A stretch of 8,640 bases of DNA from positions 1 through 8,640 of the forward strand of contig JANWHJ010000034.1 of assembly GCA_025450475.1 (NCBI GenBank), written 5' to 3'. Positions 1 to 6,164 of this stretch are shown piece by piece (the stretch's first letter is position 1; every line of letters starts with the position of its first letter). Source of the DNA: Nitrososphaera sp. (GTDB taxonomy: Archaea > Thermoproteota > Nitrososphaeria > Nitrososphaerales > Nitrososphaeraceae). Made by a program: the position numbers and the translations under genes. The notes beneath the pieces were generated by a model. That model had not been told where the DNA came from and did not search any database. It saw only the letters and a list, made by a program, of their open reading frames with translations.

Positions 1-213
1 ATGCACGAAAACATGAAGATTCTTTACATCGGTGGAAGCCGCAACGTGCGGCAGGAGCTGTTAAGCCGATTGTCAGATTCTTGTACCAGCAAGGCCAAGC
101 GTTTCCGCTACATAGTGACGCCAGATTTTGAAGTCATAAGGGAGCAGCAGGTAAAAGAATACGTGAGCAAGCACGGCAAGCTGCCGCCCTGCATGGCACA
201 AAATGCGCTTTAG
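1..213 (+). CDS. Small hypothetical protein, possibly 5'-truncated by the window edge
   Basis: I do not recognise this gene. The frame is open from the first base of the window to a TAG at 211-213, giving 70 aa from the ATG at 1 or 66 aa from the ATG at 13. Because the window starts in frame, the true start could lie further upstream. The N-terminal stretch around KILYIGG is hydrophobic and beta-strand-like. The rest is basic and polar, with a helix-like EQQVKEYVSKHGK segment near the C-terminus. No signal peptide, membrane segment or cysteine pair is evident. Its 3' end overlaps by 11 bases the start of a second small acidic ORF on the same strand. The coding case rests only on plausible amino-acid composition. 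Confidence 0.4.
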   Translation: MHENMKILYIGGSRNVRQELLSRLSDSCTSKAKRFRYIVTPDFEVIREQQVKEYVSKHGKLPPCMAQNAL

Positions 214-301
214 TGACGATCAGGAAGATAGTCGAAAAGGCCCATTCGGCAATCAGCTATTGACAGACGATGACGACGAAGAAGAGAAACAATACCACTA
301 G
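203..301 (+). CDS. Candidate 32-aa acidic small ORF overlapping the preceding gene and convergent with gatB
   Basis: An ATG at 203 opens a 32-codon frame ending in TAG at 299-301. The peptide is very hydrophilic: its C-terminal third is a run of four Asp and three Glu before KQYH. The start overlaps the last codons of the upstream ORF in another frame (ATG 203, upstream TAG 211-213), as in translationally coupled archaeal pairs. The frame carries several stops upstream of the ATG, so it is not an extension of a longer protein unless there is a frameshift. Its stop interlocks with the gatB stop in CTAG (298-301). No ribosome binding site is visible. Function is unknown, and it could be chance. 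Confidence 0.3.
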   Translation: MRFSDDQEDSRKGPFGNQLLTDDDDEEEKQYH

Positions 302-1737
302 ACTTCCTTCAACTTTTTCTGAATCATTTCAAGTGCAGCTTTCGGATCGGCTCTGCCCTTTGTCGCCTGCATGACCTTGCCGAGCAAGAAGTTTATTGCG
401 TTGGGGTTAAGCGTCGCGTCTTGGACTGCAGCATGTTCTGTTTCAAATACCGAATCGATCGTCTGAGCCAGCTCGCTGACATCGTCAATCTTACCAGCAT
501 GCGTCTTATGCGCCACTTGAGAGGGCATCTCGCCGGGACGGACTATCAGGCCCAGTATCTGCTTTGCTGTGGCCCTGTTTATTGTGTCCTGGTCGACCAG
601 CTTTGCTAGGTCTGCGATATGTTCCGGTCCTACCTTTAGGCCTGCAAACATTGATCGCTCCTGCTCTTTTTGCCGCTCGTCCACAAAGCTCATGAGATCT
701 GTGACTATCCAGTTTGCAATCTCCTTCGGGGACGAATAAAATTTGATCGCCGACTCGAAAAAGTCAGCCAGCTCCTTGTTGTTAATGAGCACCTGCGCGA
801 CATGCGCTGACAGTCCATGCTTTACAAACCGCACTTTGCGCGCGTCTGGCAGTTCCGGCATAGACCGCTGGGCAGACGAAACGAACTCACTTCCAAGCAC
901 CACTGTGGGGATGTCGGGCTCGGGGAAGTAACGATAGTCCTGTTCCTCTTCTTTCGTCCTCGACTCTTTCGTTACCTTTCTAGCGTCGTCCCAGTGGCGC
1001 GTCTCCGACCTGACTTCCAGATCGCGCGACGTCATAGTCTTTTGCCTCGTAATCTCGTAGCGGACCGCTTTTTCCACATCTGCAAACGAGCCAACATTCT
1101 TGATCTCGACCCTTTTTCCGCCGCCCACAGAAACGTTGGCGTCGCATCGCACCGAGCCCTCTAGTTTCGTGCCGCACAATCCAAGGTGCTCTACTATCGA
1201 AGTTATCTTGTCTAGGAACAGCCGGATCTCCTTTGGGTCTACAAAGTCCGGCTCTGTCACTATCTCGACCAGCGGCACACCTGCCCTGTTGTAGTCTATC
1301 AGAGCATAGACACTCGTCTCCATGTTGCCGCCGTCGTATACAAGCCTGCCCGGGTCCTCCTCAAGCTGGACTCGCCTTATCCTCACGCTCTTGCCATCGC
1401 CGTACTCCAGCCCGCCTTCTACTCCGATACTGGTTATGTCGTACGCGTTGTACTGTGTCAGCTGGAAGTTCTTGGGCAGGTCGGGGTAAAAGTAGTTCTT
1501 CCTATAGAACGCAATCTCATCAGGAACCTTGCAGCCAAGCGCGATCGAGGTCATGCCGGCAAACTCTACAGCCTTCTGGTTCAACAGCGGGAGCGTTCCG
1601 GGCAATCCCAAGCAGGTGGGACAAGTGTTTGCGTTTGGCGCCTTTCCGCGGTAGTCGCAGCGACACTTGCAGAAGAGCTTACTCTTGGTGCCTGTCACTT
1701 GGCAATGGATTTCAAGCCCCATCTTTTGTTCCATCAT
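298..1737 (-). CDS. gatB: Asp/Glu-tRNA amidotransferase subunit B (GatB)
   Basis: GatB is the cytosolic tRNA-binding and kinase subunit of GatCAB. It uses ATP to activate the side chain of mischarged Asp- (or Glu-)tRNA, which then accepts ammonia from GatA. Of the 479 residues, seen here: the MGLEIHCQ start of the catalytic cradle (6-13); Cys23/25/27 with CPTC at 39-42, fitting the GatB metal site; FYRKNYFYPDLPKNFQLTQ (78-96); RVQLEEDPGRL (122-132); DYNRAGVPLVEIVTEPD (148-164); SVRCDANVSV (195-204); YRYFPEPDIP (268-277); and a helical plus YqeY-like tail ending near NFLLGKVMQATKG (449-461). Length is normal. The ATG at 1737 overlaps the gatA TGA in ATGA; a second ATG follows at once, and Met6 matches the usual family start. 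A purine-rich GAGGGAG lies about 11 bases upstream. It is the last gene of the operon; the strand beyond its TAG is pyrimidine-rich and could help end transcription. Confidence 0.97.
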   Translation of the reverse strand: MMEQKMGLEIHCQVTGTKSKLFCKCRCDYRGKAPNANTCPTCLGLPGTLPLLNQKAVEFAGMTSIALGCKVPDEIAFYRKNYFYPDLPKNFQLTQYNAYDITSIGVEGGLEYGDGKSVRIRRVQLEEDPGRLVYDGGNMETSVYALIDYNRAGVPLVEIVTEPDFVDPKEIRLFLDKITSIVEHLGLCGTKLEGSVRCDANVSVGGGKRVEIKNVGSFADVEKAVRYEITRQKTMTSRDLEVRSETRHWDDARKVTKESRTKEEEQDYRYFPEPDIPTVVLGSEFVSSAQRSMPELPDARKVRFVKHGLSAHVAQVLINNKELADFFESAIKFYSSPKEIANWIVTDLMSFVDERQKEQERSMFAGLKVGPEHIADLAKLVDQDTINRATAKQILGLIVRPGEMPSQVAHKTHAGKIDDVSELAQTIDSVFETEHAAVQDATLNPNAINFLLGKVMQATKGRADPKAALEMIQKKLKEV

Positions 1738-3170
1738 AGCTCGGGGCTCCCTCGCACATTGGCAGCCTGCTCGAACAAATATGCCGCGTCCAGTATCGTC
1801 TGCTCCTGAAATTCGTCTGCCATTAGCTGCAAACCTACGGGCAGGCCGTCGACAAACCCTGCAGGGACAGAGATCGCCGGCATGCCCGCAAGGTTTGCGA
1901 TCACCGTATCAATATCGACGAGATACATCTTGAGCGGGTCGTCTATCTTCTCCCCTATCTTGAACGGAAGTATCGGCATCGTGGGGCCTATTAAGACGTC
2001 GCAGCTTTTGAAAAGCGCTTTGAGCTCGTCCTTCAGAAGCGACCTCGCCTGCTGCGCCTTGAGGTAATACTTGCCGTAATAGCCTGACGACAACACATAC
2101 GAGCCAGTGATAATTCTCCTCTTGGCCTCTTCGCCAAAGCTGCTGCGAGCCTTTGCAAAATAGCTGTTCCACTCGTAGCCTTCTGGGCTCATGTCAAAGC
2201 CGTAGCGGACGTTGTCATATCGCGCAAGGTTGCTGCTCGCCTCCGCGGTAGCGATAGTATAGTAGGATGCAAGGGCGTACGCCACTGATTCAAGCGACGT
2301 TTCTTTACACTTACATCCCTGTCCTTCAAGCGTATCCATAGCCCTGAGGATCATTTTTGCGACTGCAGGGTCAGTGTCTTCAATGAATTCCCTGACGAGC
2401 CCGACTCGCAAGCCTTTTCTTTCCTGCAGCGTATACACAGGTTTGCCGCCTACCGTGGTATGATCATTTTCGTCCGCGCCAGCGATCGCGTTCAACACCG
2501 AAACAACATCTGAAACCGTTCTGCCGATTGGCCCCACCTGCTCTAGGCTGTTTGCGTACGACACGAGCCCGTACCTGCTTATCAGGCCGTAGGTCGGCTT
2601 CATGCCAACGACAGAGCAAAAGCTGGCCGGACATCTGACTGAGCCTCCAGCGTCGGAGCCAAGAGACGCAGCACATTCCTGCGCGGCCACGCTTGCTGCG
2701 CTGCCCCCAGACGATCCGCCGGGAACCCTGCTGATGTCCCACGGGTTCCTGGTGGTGCCGTACCTGCTGAATTCCGTGGTCGAGCCCATCGCAAACTCGT
2801 CGAGGTTCGCTTTGCCGATTACAATCGCGCCGGCATCCTGCAGCCTCGTCACTACTGTCGCGTCGTAGGGCGGGACGAAACTCTCCAGCATCCTCGAAGC
2901 ACAAGTTGTCCTGATCCCCTTCGTACAAATGTTGTCCTTGATGCTCACCGCCACGCCGGCAAGTGGCCCGGCCTGCTCACCATCCCTTATTTTCTTGTCA
3001 ATCGTGCGCGCATGCTCTATCGCTCCCTTGTTTATCGTCACGAACGCGTTCACCTTTGGCTCGACCTTCTCGATCCTCTCCAAGAGCTGCTGAATGTATT
3101 CCTCGGCTGAAAACTCCCTGCTCTTGACGCCGGCGGCCACTTGCCCCGCGCCGAGCGTGTACAGCGGCAA
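1734..3170 (-). CDS. gatA: Asp/Glu-tRNA amidotransferase subunit A (GatA), amidase
   Basis: GatA is the glutaminase subunit of GatCAB. It hydrolyses glutamine or asparagine and passes ammonia through the complex to the activated aminoacyl-tRNA on GatB. The 478-aa product carries the amidase-signature triad: Lys78 in VSIKDN, cis-Ser153 in GGSSGGS, and nucleophile Ser177 in GSDAGGSVR. The spacing matches my recollection of the S. aureus enzyme (79/154/178). KPTYGLISRYG (191-201) and the C-terminal GLPVGLQLMA block are also typical. The start is TTG at 3170: the frame closes at a stop about seven codons upstream and contains no ATG or GTG there. The gatC stop lies one base before it (TGAGTTG), so translation is probably re-initiated after gatC. 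The gene ends in a 4-base overlap with gatB. It is complete with no missing catalytic residue. Confidence 0.97.
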   Translation of the reverse strand: MPLYTLGAGQVAAGVKSREFSAEEYIQQLLERIEKVEPKVNAFVTINKGAIEHARTIDKKIRDGEQAGPLAGVAVSIKDNICTKGIRTTCASRMLESFVPPYDATVVTRLQDAGAIVIGKANLDEFAMGSTTEFSRYGTTRNPWDISRVPGGSSGGSAASVAAQECAASLGSDAGGSVRCPASFCSVVGMKPTYGLISRYGLVSYANSLEQVGPIGRTVSDVVSVLNAIAGADENDHTTVGGKPVYTLQERKGLRVGLVREFIEDTDPAVAKMILRAMDTLEGQGCKCKETSLESVAYALASYYTIATAEASSNLARYDNVRYGFDMSPEGYEWNSYFAKARSSFGEEAKRRIITGSYVLSSGYYGKYYLKAQQARSLLKDELKALFKSCDVLIGPTMPILPFKIGEKIDDPLKMYLVDIDTVIANLAGMPAISVPAGFVDGLPVGLQLMADEFQEQTILDAAYLFEQAANVRGSPEL

Positions 3171-3171
3171 C

Positions 3172-3444
3172 TCAGGCCATCCTCGGCCCTTTCACAAAGC
3201 CGTCCTTCCTGTACTTTGTCCCGAGCGCGTCGCCTTCAAACTCTGCAGGCTCGTCAGGCCGGAGGTCTGCAAACTTTTTTCTGGTGGCAATGGGTTTTAC
3301 CTGTTGGAGCGGCATCGCGTCGAGCTTGTCCAGGTACTTTACTATCCCTTCGATTTGTTCCGTGTACCGCTCAAGCTCTGCGTCTGAGAGCTCGATCCTT
3401 GCAAGCCAGCCGAGATGCTTTACCTGCTCTTTGGTCACCATCAT
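3172..3444 (-). CDS. gatC: Asp/Glu-tRNA amidotransferase subunit C (GatC)
   Basis: GatC is the small subunit that wraps around and stabilises the GatA-GatB interface. The 90-aa protein has the family pattern: an N-terminal helix starting VTKEQVKHLGWLARIELSD (3-21), a second helix with YTEQIEGIVKYLDKLD (27-42), then an extended tail with Pro-rich DLRPDEPAE (60-68). Length is normal (about 90-100 aa in the family). The ATG at 3444 overlaps the aspS stop in ATGA, and a second in-frame ATG follows directly. No clear ribosome binding site is seen upstream, so coupling to aspS translation is likely. The position between aspS and gatA supports the assignment as much as the sequence does. Confidence 0.93.
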   Translation of the reverse strand: MMVTKEQVKHLGWLARIELSDAELERYTEQIEGIVKYLDKLDAMPLQQVKPIATRKKFADLRPDEPAEFEGDALGTKYRKDGFVKGPRMA

Positions 3445-4778
3445 GGGGCCAGCCTGTCAATGTCCCTGGGGTAGAGAGTCGTGTCGCGGATGTTCTCGAC
3501 TTTGATTAGTGCCATCATCAAGCGCTCAAGCCCGAGCCCGAAGCCGGCGTGCGGCGGGACGCCGTAGTCAAACACCCTTAGGTGGTAGTCGAACGCGTCA
3601 GGCTTTAGACCCTGCTTGCTCATGCGTTCCACCAGCTGGTCCTTTCGGTTGATCCTTGTGCTGCCAGAGGACATTTCAAGTGGGCCGAACATCAGGTCGA
3701 ACGACTCGCACACCCTTCCTCCGTCGGCCGAGCCTGGCTTTACGTAGAACGGCTTTGTCGAAGTCGGCCAGTCAATGATAAAGTAAAAGCCGCCGAGGCG
3801 ATCGTCTTGAAGGCTCTTCATCACTTGGGGCGTGACGTCATCGCCCCACTGGATGTGCTCGCCGGCCTCCTGCAATTTATCAATCAGGTCAGAGTAGCTA
3901 TACTTTGGAAACGGCAACTCTACAGCAGGTAGCTCGAGCTCCAGGAATTTCAGGTCATCCGCGTTCCTCTCCTTTACAGTTTCGACGATGCTTACTATCA
4001 TGCGCTCCAAAATAGACATCACGTCTCCATAGTCCGCGAACGCTCGCTCGATGTCTATTGATATCGCCTCTGAGAGGTGGCGGTTTGTGCGCGAAGGCTC
4101 CGCCCTGAAGATGGGTCCAATTTCAAATACGTTTTCAAACGCCATAGTCAGCTGCTCCTTGTACAACTGCGGGCTCTGCGCGAGGAACGCCTCCCTGTCG
4201 TAATAAAATATCGGGAACAGCGCAGCGCCGCCTTCGGTGGCAGTCGCTATCATTTTCGGTGTGTTGACTTCAATGAACTCTTGCCTATCAAGGAACTCTC
4301 TGACAGAGTTAAGCACAGTCTGGCGTATGCGGAACACCGAGCCTAGGTAGTTGCGCCGCAAGTCAACCGCACGGAGATCAAGCCTTGTGTCTATGCCTAC
4401 GGTCGAAGTCTTGCCCTGCGTCATGAAAGGTGCAGCCTTTTTCGCTATCGAAAACGCCCTGATCTCTGCTGGTACTATTTCTGCGCCGTTTGGCGCTTTT
4501 TCCTGGGGCCTGACCTTGCCACGAATTCCGATAGAACTGTGCTCTTTTACTTCCTTAGCCAATTCGAAGAGCGAATCGTCGCACTCGCCCTTTTTGGCCG
4601 TAATTTGGATTTCGCCGTGCATGTCCTTCAGTATGATGAACAGGATGTTGCCGTGATCTCTGACACTAGCGACCCATCCCATCACTACGATCTCATCTCC
4701 TATAGAGGGACTTATCTCGGAGGAGTAGTGAGTCCTCCGCCACTGCCCAAGATCGTGTTCTTCAAGCAAGTCGCCCAA
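3441..4778 (-). CDS. aspS: Archaeal-type aspartyl-tRNA synthetase, probably non-discriminating (AspRS, tRNA Asp/Asn)
   Basis: A cytosolic class IIb synthetase that charges tRNA with Asp. The 445 residues show an N-terminal OB-fold anticodon domain (about 15-115, GWVASVRDHGN at 34-44), QSPQLYKEQL (201-210), motif 2 around FRAEPSRTNRH (224-234) and motif 3 GFGLGLERLMM (412-422). Aligned by eye to Thermococcus AspRS, Lys85 (a tRNA(Asp)-discriminating residue) is Pro96 here and Trp26 is Ala37. A Pro at that site is known from non-discriminating archaeal enzymes, so I infer it also makes Asp-tRNA(Asn), which gatCAB, encoded next in the operon, would amidate. The TTG at 4778 is the only standard start before the frame closes at 4806; TTG at 4769 (codon 4) is an alternative. 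The family core starts near RRTHYSSEI (14-22). It overlaps gatC by 4 bases. Confidence 0.95.
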   Translation of the reverse strand: MGDLLEEHDLGQWRRTHYSSEISPSIGDEIVVMGWVASVRDHGNILFIILKDMHGEIQITAKKGECDDSLFELAKEVKEHSSIGIRGKVRPQEKAPNGAEIVPAEIRAFSIAKKAAPFMTQGKTSTVGIDTRLDLRAVDLRRNYLGSVFRIRQTVLNSVREFLDRQEFIEVNTPKMIATATEGGAALFPIFYYDREAFLAQSPQLYKEQLTMAFENVFEIGPIFRAEPSRTNRHLSEAISIDIERAFADYGDVMSILERMIVSIVETVKERNADDLKFLELELPAVELPFPKYSYSDLIDKLQEAGEHIQWGDDVTPQVMKSLQDDRLGGFYFIIDWPTSTKPFYVKPGSADGGRVCESFDLMFGPLEMSSGSTRINRKDQLVERMSKQGLKPDAFDYHLRVFDYGVPPHAGFGLGLERLMMALIKVENIRDTTLYPRDIDRLAP

Positions 4779-4805
4779 TTGAATAAAGTGCTTGTATTGA
4801 AGCGG

Positions 4806-4812
4806 TTAATAA
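4806..4812 (-). promoter_or_regulatory. Possible TATA box for the aspS-gatCAB operon
   Basis: On the minus strand the AT-rich GTTATTAACC is centred about 31 bases before the TTG start of aspS. With an archaeal spacing of about 26 bases the transcript would start within roughly 5 bases of that codon. Flanking sequence is less AT-rich. The match to the TATA consensus is modest, and read-through from alaX is an alternative. Confidence 0.35.
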
Positions 4813-4823
4813 CTTTACCAGCA

Positions 4824-4973
4824 TCAATCCTGCTCTGTAACGCGAAAGTATTTTCTGACAATTCCGAATAGCACCGCATTTGTGAATGGCTTTGTGACCA
4901 GCCAAGCGACCGAGCTGGACGGAAATAGCAACGCATGAGCTAATTTGGATTGCAGTATTCTGATACCCACCAA
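4824..4973 (-). CDS. Candidate small hydrophobic protein between alaX and aspS
   Basis: This minus-strand frame fills most of the alaX-aspS gap. From a TTG at 4973, five bases after the alaX stop, it encodes 49 aa ending in TGA at 4824-4826; an in-frame GTG at 4970 and a TTG at 4931 (35 aa) are alternatives. The segment with VAWLVTKPFTNAVLFGIV is hydrophobic and could be a short membrane or amphipathic helix, followed by a basic RKYFR and an acidic tail. A 13-bp imperfect direct repeat (4867-4879 and 4924-4936, one mismatch) is exactly 57 bases apart and so encodes ALLF and AVLF in this same frame. There is no ATG and no strong ribosome binding site. I do not recognise a family. It may be a real small gene or untranslated spacer. 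Confidence 0.3.
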   Translation of the reverse strand: MVGIRILQSKLAHALLFPSSSVAWLVTKPFTNAVLFGIVRKYFRVTEQD

Positions 4974-4978
4974 ACTAC

Positions 4979-5899
4979 CTACTGCAGGATTTCAGAAGCA
5001 ATCTTGTCTATAACACGTGCAATCGCCTCTTTCTTAACGACGCCCGAGACAAAATGGGGTTTGCCTCCACCGCGTCCGTCTGAGCCCGCAAACTGTCTAA
5101 AAAGCTTAGTGCAGTCGATTCCTTCCATTTTTTCGTTCCGGGCAAAAACAATGCTCGCCGTTTCGCTTCCAACATTTGCAATCAAGATTACTGTGTTTGC
5201 GTCAGCGATCCTTTCTCCCGCGAATTCCTGGAGCTGGTCGTCTGCCAGGTTTTCAAACATTCCTTTCAATAAGGTTATTCTGTTGTTTGCAATAGGTATC
5301 ACGGCATCTAGCTTTTCCCTGCCCAGCGCCTTCAGCTTACTGGCGTTGCTTTCATTTTCAGATCTCAATTTCTTTGCAGTGTTTTCAATGGTGTTGAAGT
5401 TGGCACCAAGCTCGCTGCACATCCTGAGTAGCCTAGCTGACAATGCGACCGCGACTTCCTTGGCCTGGCGGCCGACTGCAAAGTCTACTTCGTACTCGCT
5501 TCCGCTTTTTGAGAGCCGGGTGATCAGGAAAAAGTCGCAATCTCGCAGATTGGCCGCATGGTCCATTACGCAGGCGGCCATGTCATGATTTTCGATTTCT
5601 ACGACCCTGACCTCTCCGGCAATCCTCTCTTCGTTAGCACGTAAATTCGGAAGTTTGCGCTTCGCTTCTTCGAGCGACGTAAAAGTGTACGCGGTTACAT
5701 TTCGTCCTTCCGCTATGAGCGAATTTACTTCCGTCTCTGCTTTCAATATTGTGTCGAGGTTTAGCCGCGGGATAACGATAAACGCGGTGCTCGCGGCAGC
5801 CTTGTGTTCAACTTTCCTAACTTGAAGGGTCTTGCCGAGAATCTTTTGGAGCGAGCCAATGAACGCGTGTTCTGCCGTGTGCGCAAGCCTGTCGTGCAC
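4979..5899 (-). CDS. alaX: AlaX-type alanyl-tRNA editing hydrolase with C-terminal DHHA1 domain
   Basis: A free-standing relative of the AlaRS editing domain, expected to hydrolyse Ser- or Gly-tRNA(Ala) in the cytosol. The 306-aa product begins almost at the zinc site: HTAEH gives His7/His11 and ACVMDH gives Cys110/His114, the HxxxH plus CxxxH ligand set. The stretch from the N-terminus to about 145 aligns by eye with the short archaeal AlaX-S, including the SLEEAKRKLPN region before the second motif. Residues 160-200 are charged and helical. The C-terminus (about 235-306) is DHHA1-like, with a GSDGRGGGKPHFVSG glycine-rich loop (272-286). It lacks the N-terminal glycine-rich barrel of AlaX-M/L and any AlaRS catalytic domain. 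The start is GTG 5899, the only standard start in frame and about 26 bases after a TATA box. It sits directly upstream of the aspS-gatCAB operon. Substrate is inferred from family only. Confidence 0.85.
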   Translation of the reverse strand: MHDRLAHTAEHAFIGSLQKILGKTLQVRKVEHKAAASTAFIVIPRLNLDTILKAETEVNSLIAEGRNVTAYTFTSLEEAKRKLPNLRANEERIAGEVRVVEIENHDMAACVMDHAANLRDCDFFLITRLSKSGSEYEVDFAVGRQAKEVAVALSARLLRMCSELGANFNTIENTAKKLRSENESNASKLKALGREKLDAVIPIANNRITLLKGMFENLADDQLQEFAGERIADANTVILIANVGSETASIVFARNEKMEGIDCTKLFRQFAGSDGRGGGKPHFVSGVVKKEAIARVIDKIASEILQ

Positions 5900-5921
5900 G
5901 ACATGCCAGTCTCGTCCCAGC

Positions 5922-5927
5922 TATAAA
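5922..5927 (-). promoter_or_regulatory. TATA box of alaX (predicted leaderless)
   Basis: The minus strand reads CATTTATAGC; the TTTATA core is centred about 26 bases before the GTG of alaX, the archaeal TATA-to-start distance. Transcription should therefore begin at or within one or two bases of the start codon, giving a leaderless mRNA. This also supports choosing GTG 5899 as the start. Confidence 0.7.
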
Positions 5928-5931
5928 TGTC

Positions 5932-5944
5932 ATGATTCGATCAT
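5932..5944. repeat. Inverted repeat just upstream of the alaX TATA box
   Basis: ATGAT-TCG-ATCAT is a perfect 5-bp inverted repeat with a 3-base centre. It lies 5 bp upstream of the TATA box, over the presumed BRE position, where a bound repressor or activator would affect TFB/TBP. Short enough to be chance. Confidence 0.3.
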
Positions 5945-6134
5945 AATAGACGACCGAACTGGGTCGGCGACTCCAAGTTCGTCATACTAATAGTAAGACC
6001 AACATTTTAACGGTGGCCAGAATCCATAGCATCTTTGGAGTATTGGCACGACAGACATGACTTGGAATCCCCGAAACCATGAATTTTATTGACCAACTCC
6101 AACAAGTTCAGGTTAGAATAAGAAGAAAGAAGGG
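5945..6134. other. alaX-purP divergent intergenic region
   Basis: Divergent spacer between alaX and purP. It contains a small hairpin CGACC/GGTCG with a 6-base loop (5951-5966), an upstream TATA-like ATTTTAAC at 6004-6011 that repeats the 8-mer found at the purP-proximal box (6135-6142), a purine-rich tract at about 6115-6134, and two short ATG frames (6057-6092, 11 aa; 6079-6141, 20 aa). No tRNA or recognisable RNA motif was seen. Confidence 0.4.
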
Positions 6135-6135
6135 A

Positions 6136-6141
6136 TTTTAA
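6136..6141 (+). promoter_or_regulatory. TATA box of purP (predicted leaderless)
   Basis: TTTTAA within GGATTTTAACC is centred about 26 bases before the TTG at 6165. This predicts transcription starting at or next to the start codon and supports the TTG choice, since there is no ribosome binding site in front of it. Confidence 0.6.
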
Positions 6142-6164
6142 CCTCCTGAATACAAGCCATTTCG

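Noticed and set aside
1233..1739. Long open frame on the + strand opposite gatB
   Set aside because: It is antisense to highly conserved gatB sequence; its predicted peptide is rich in Ser, Arg, Cys and Pro and shows no domain, as expected for a shadow frame in GC-rich coding DNA.
2464..2928. 154-codon frame on the minus strand inside gatA
   Set aside because: It lies in another frame through the amidase-signature region of gatA, and its residues show no fold-like pattern.
4712..4936. 74-codon minus-strand frame from an ATG at 4936 overlapping the start of aspS
   Set aside because: It runs out of frame into the conserved aspS N-terminus and ends in low-complexity Gly/Pro; the alternative frame ending at 4824 has a more protein-like composition.
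4950..5588. 212-codon + strand frame opposite alaX with hydrophobic segments
   Set aside because: It is the exact antisense of the alaX body; the Ser/Leu/Ala-rich composition follows from the complement of alaX codons and there is no promoter in front.
5945..6164. Possible tRNA or riboswitch between alaX and purP
   Set aside because: No B-box-like GGTTCRA with a matching acceptor stem, and no recognised purine riboswitch core; only a 5-bp hairpin was found.
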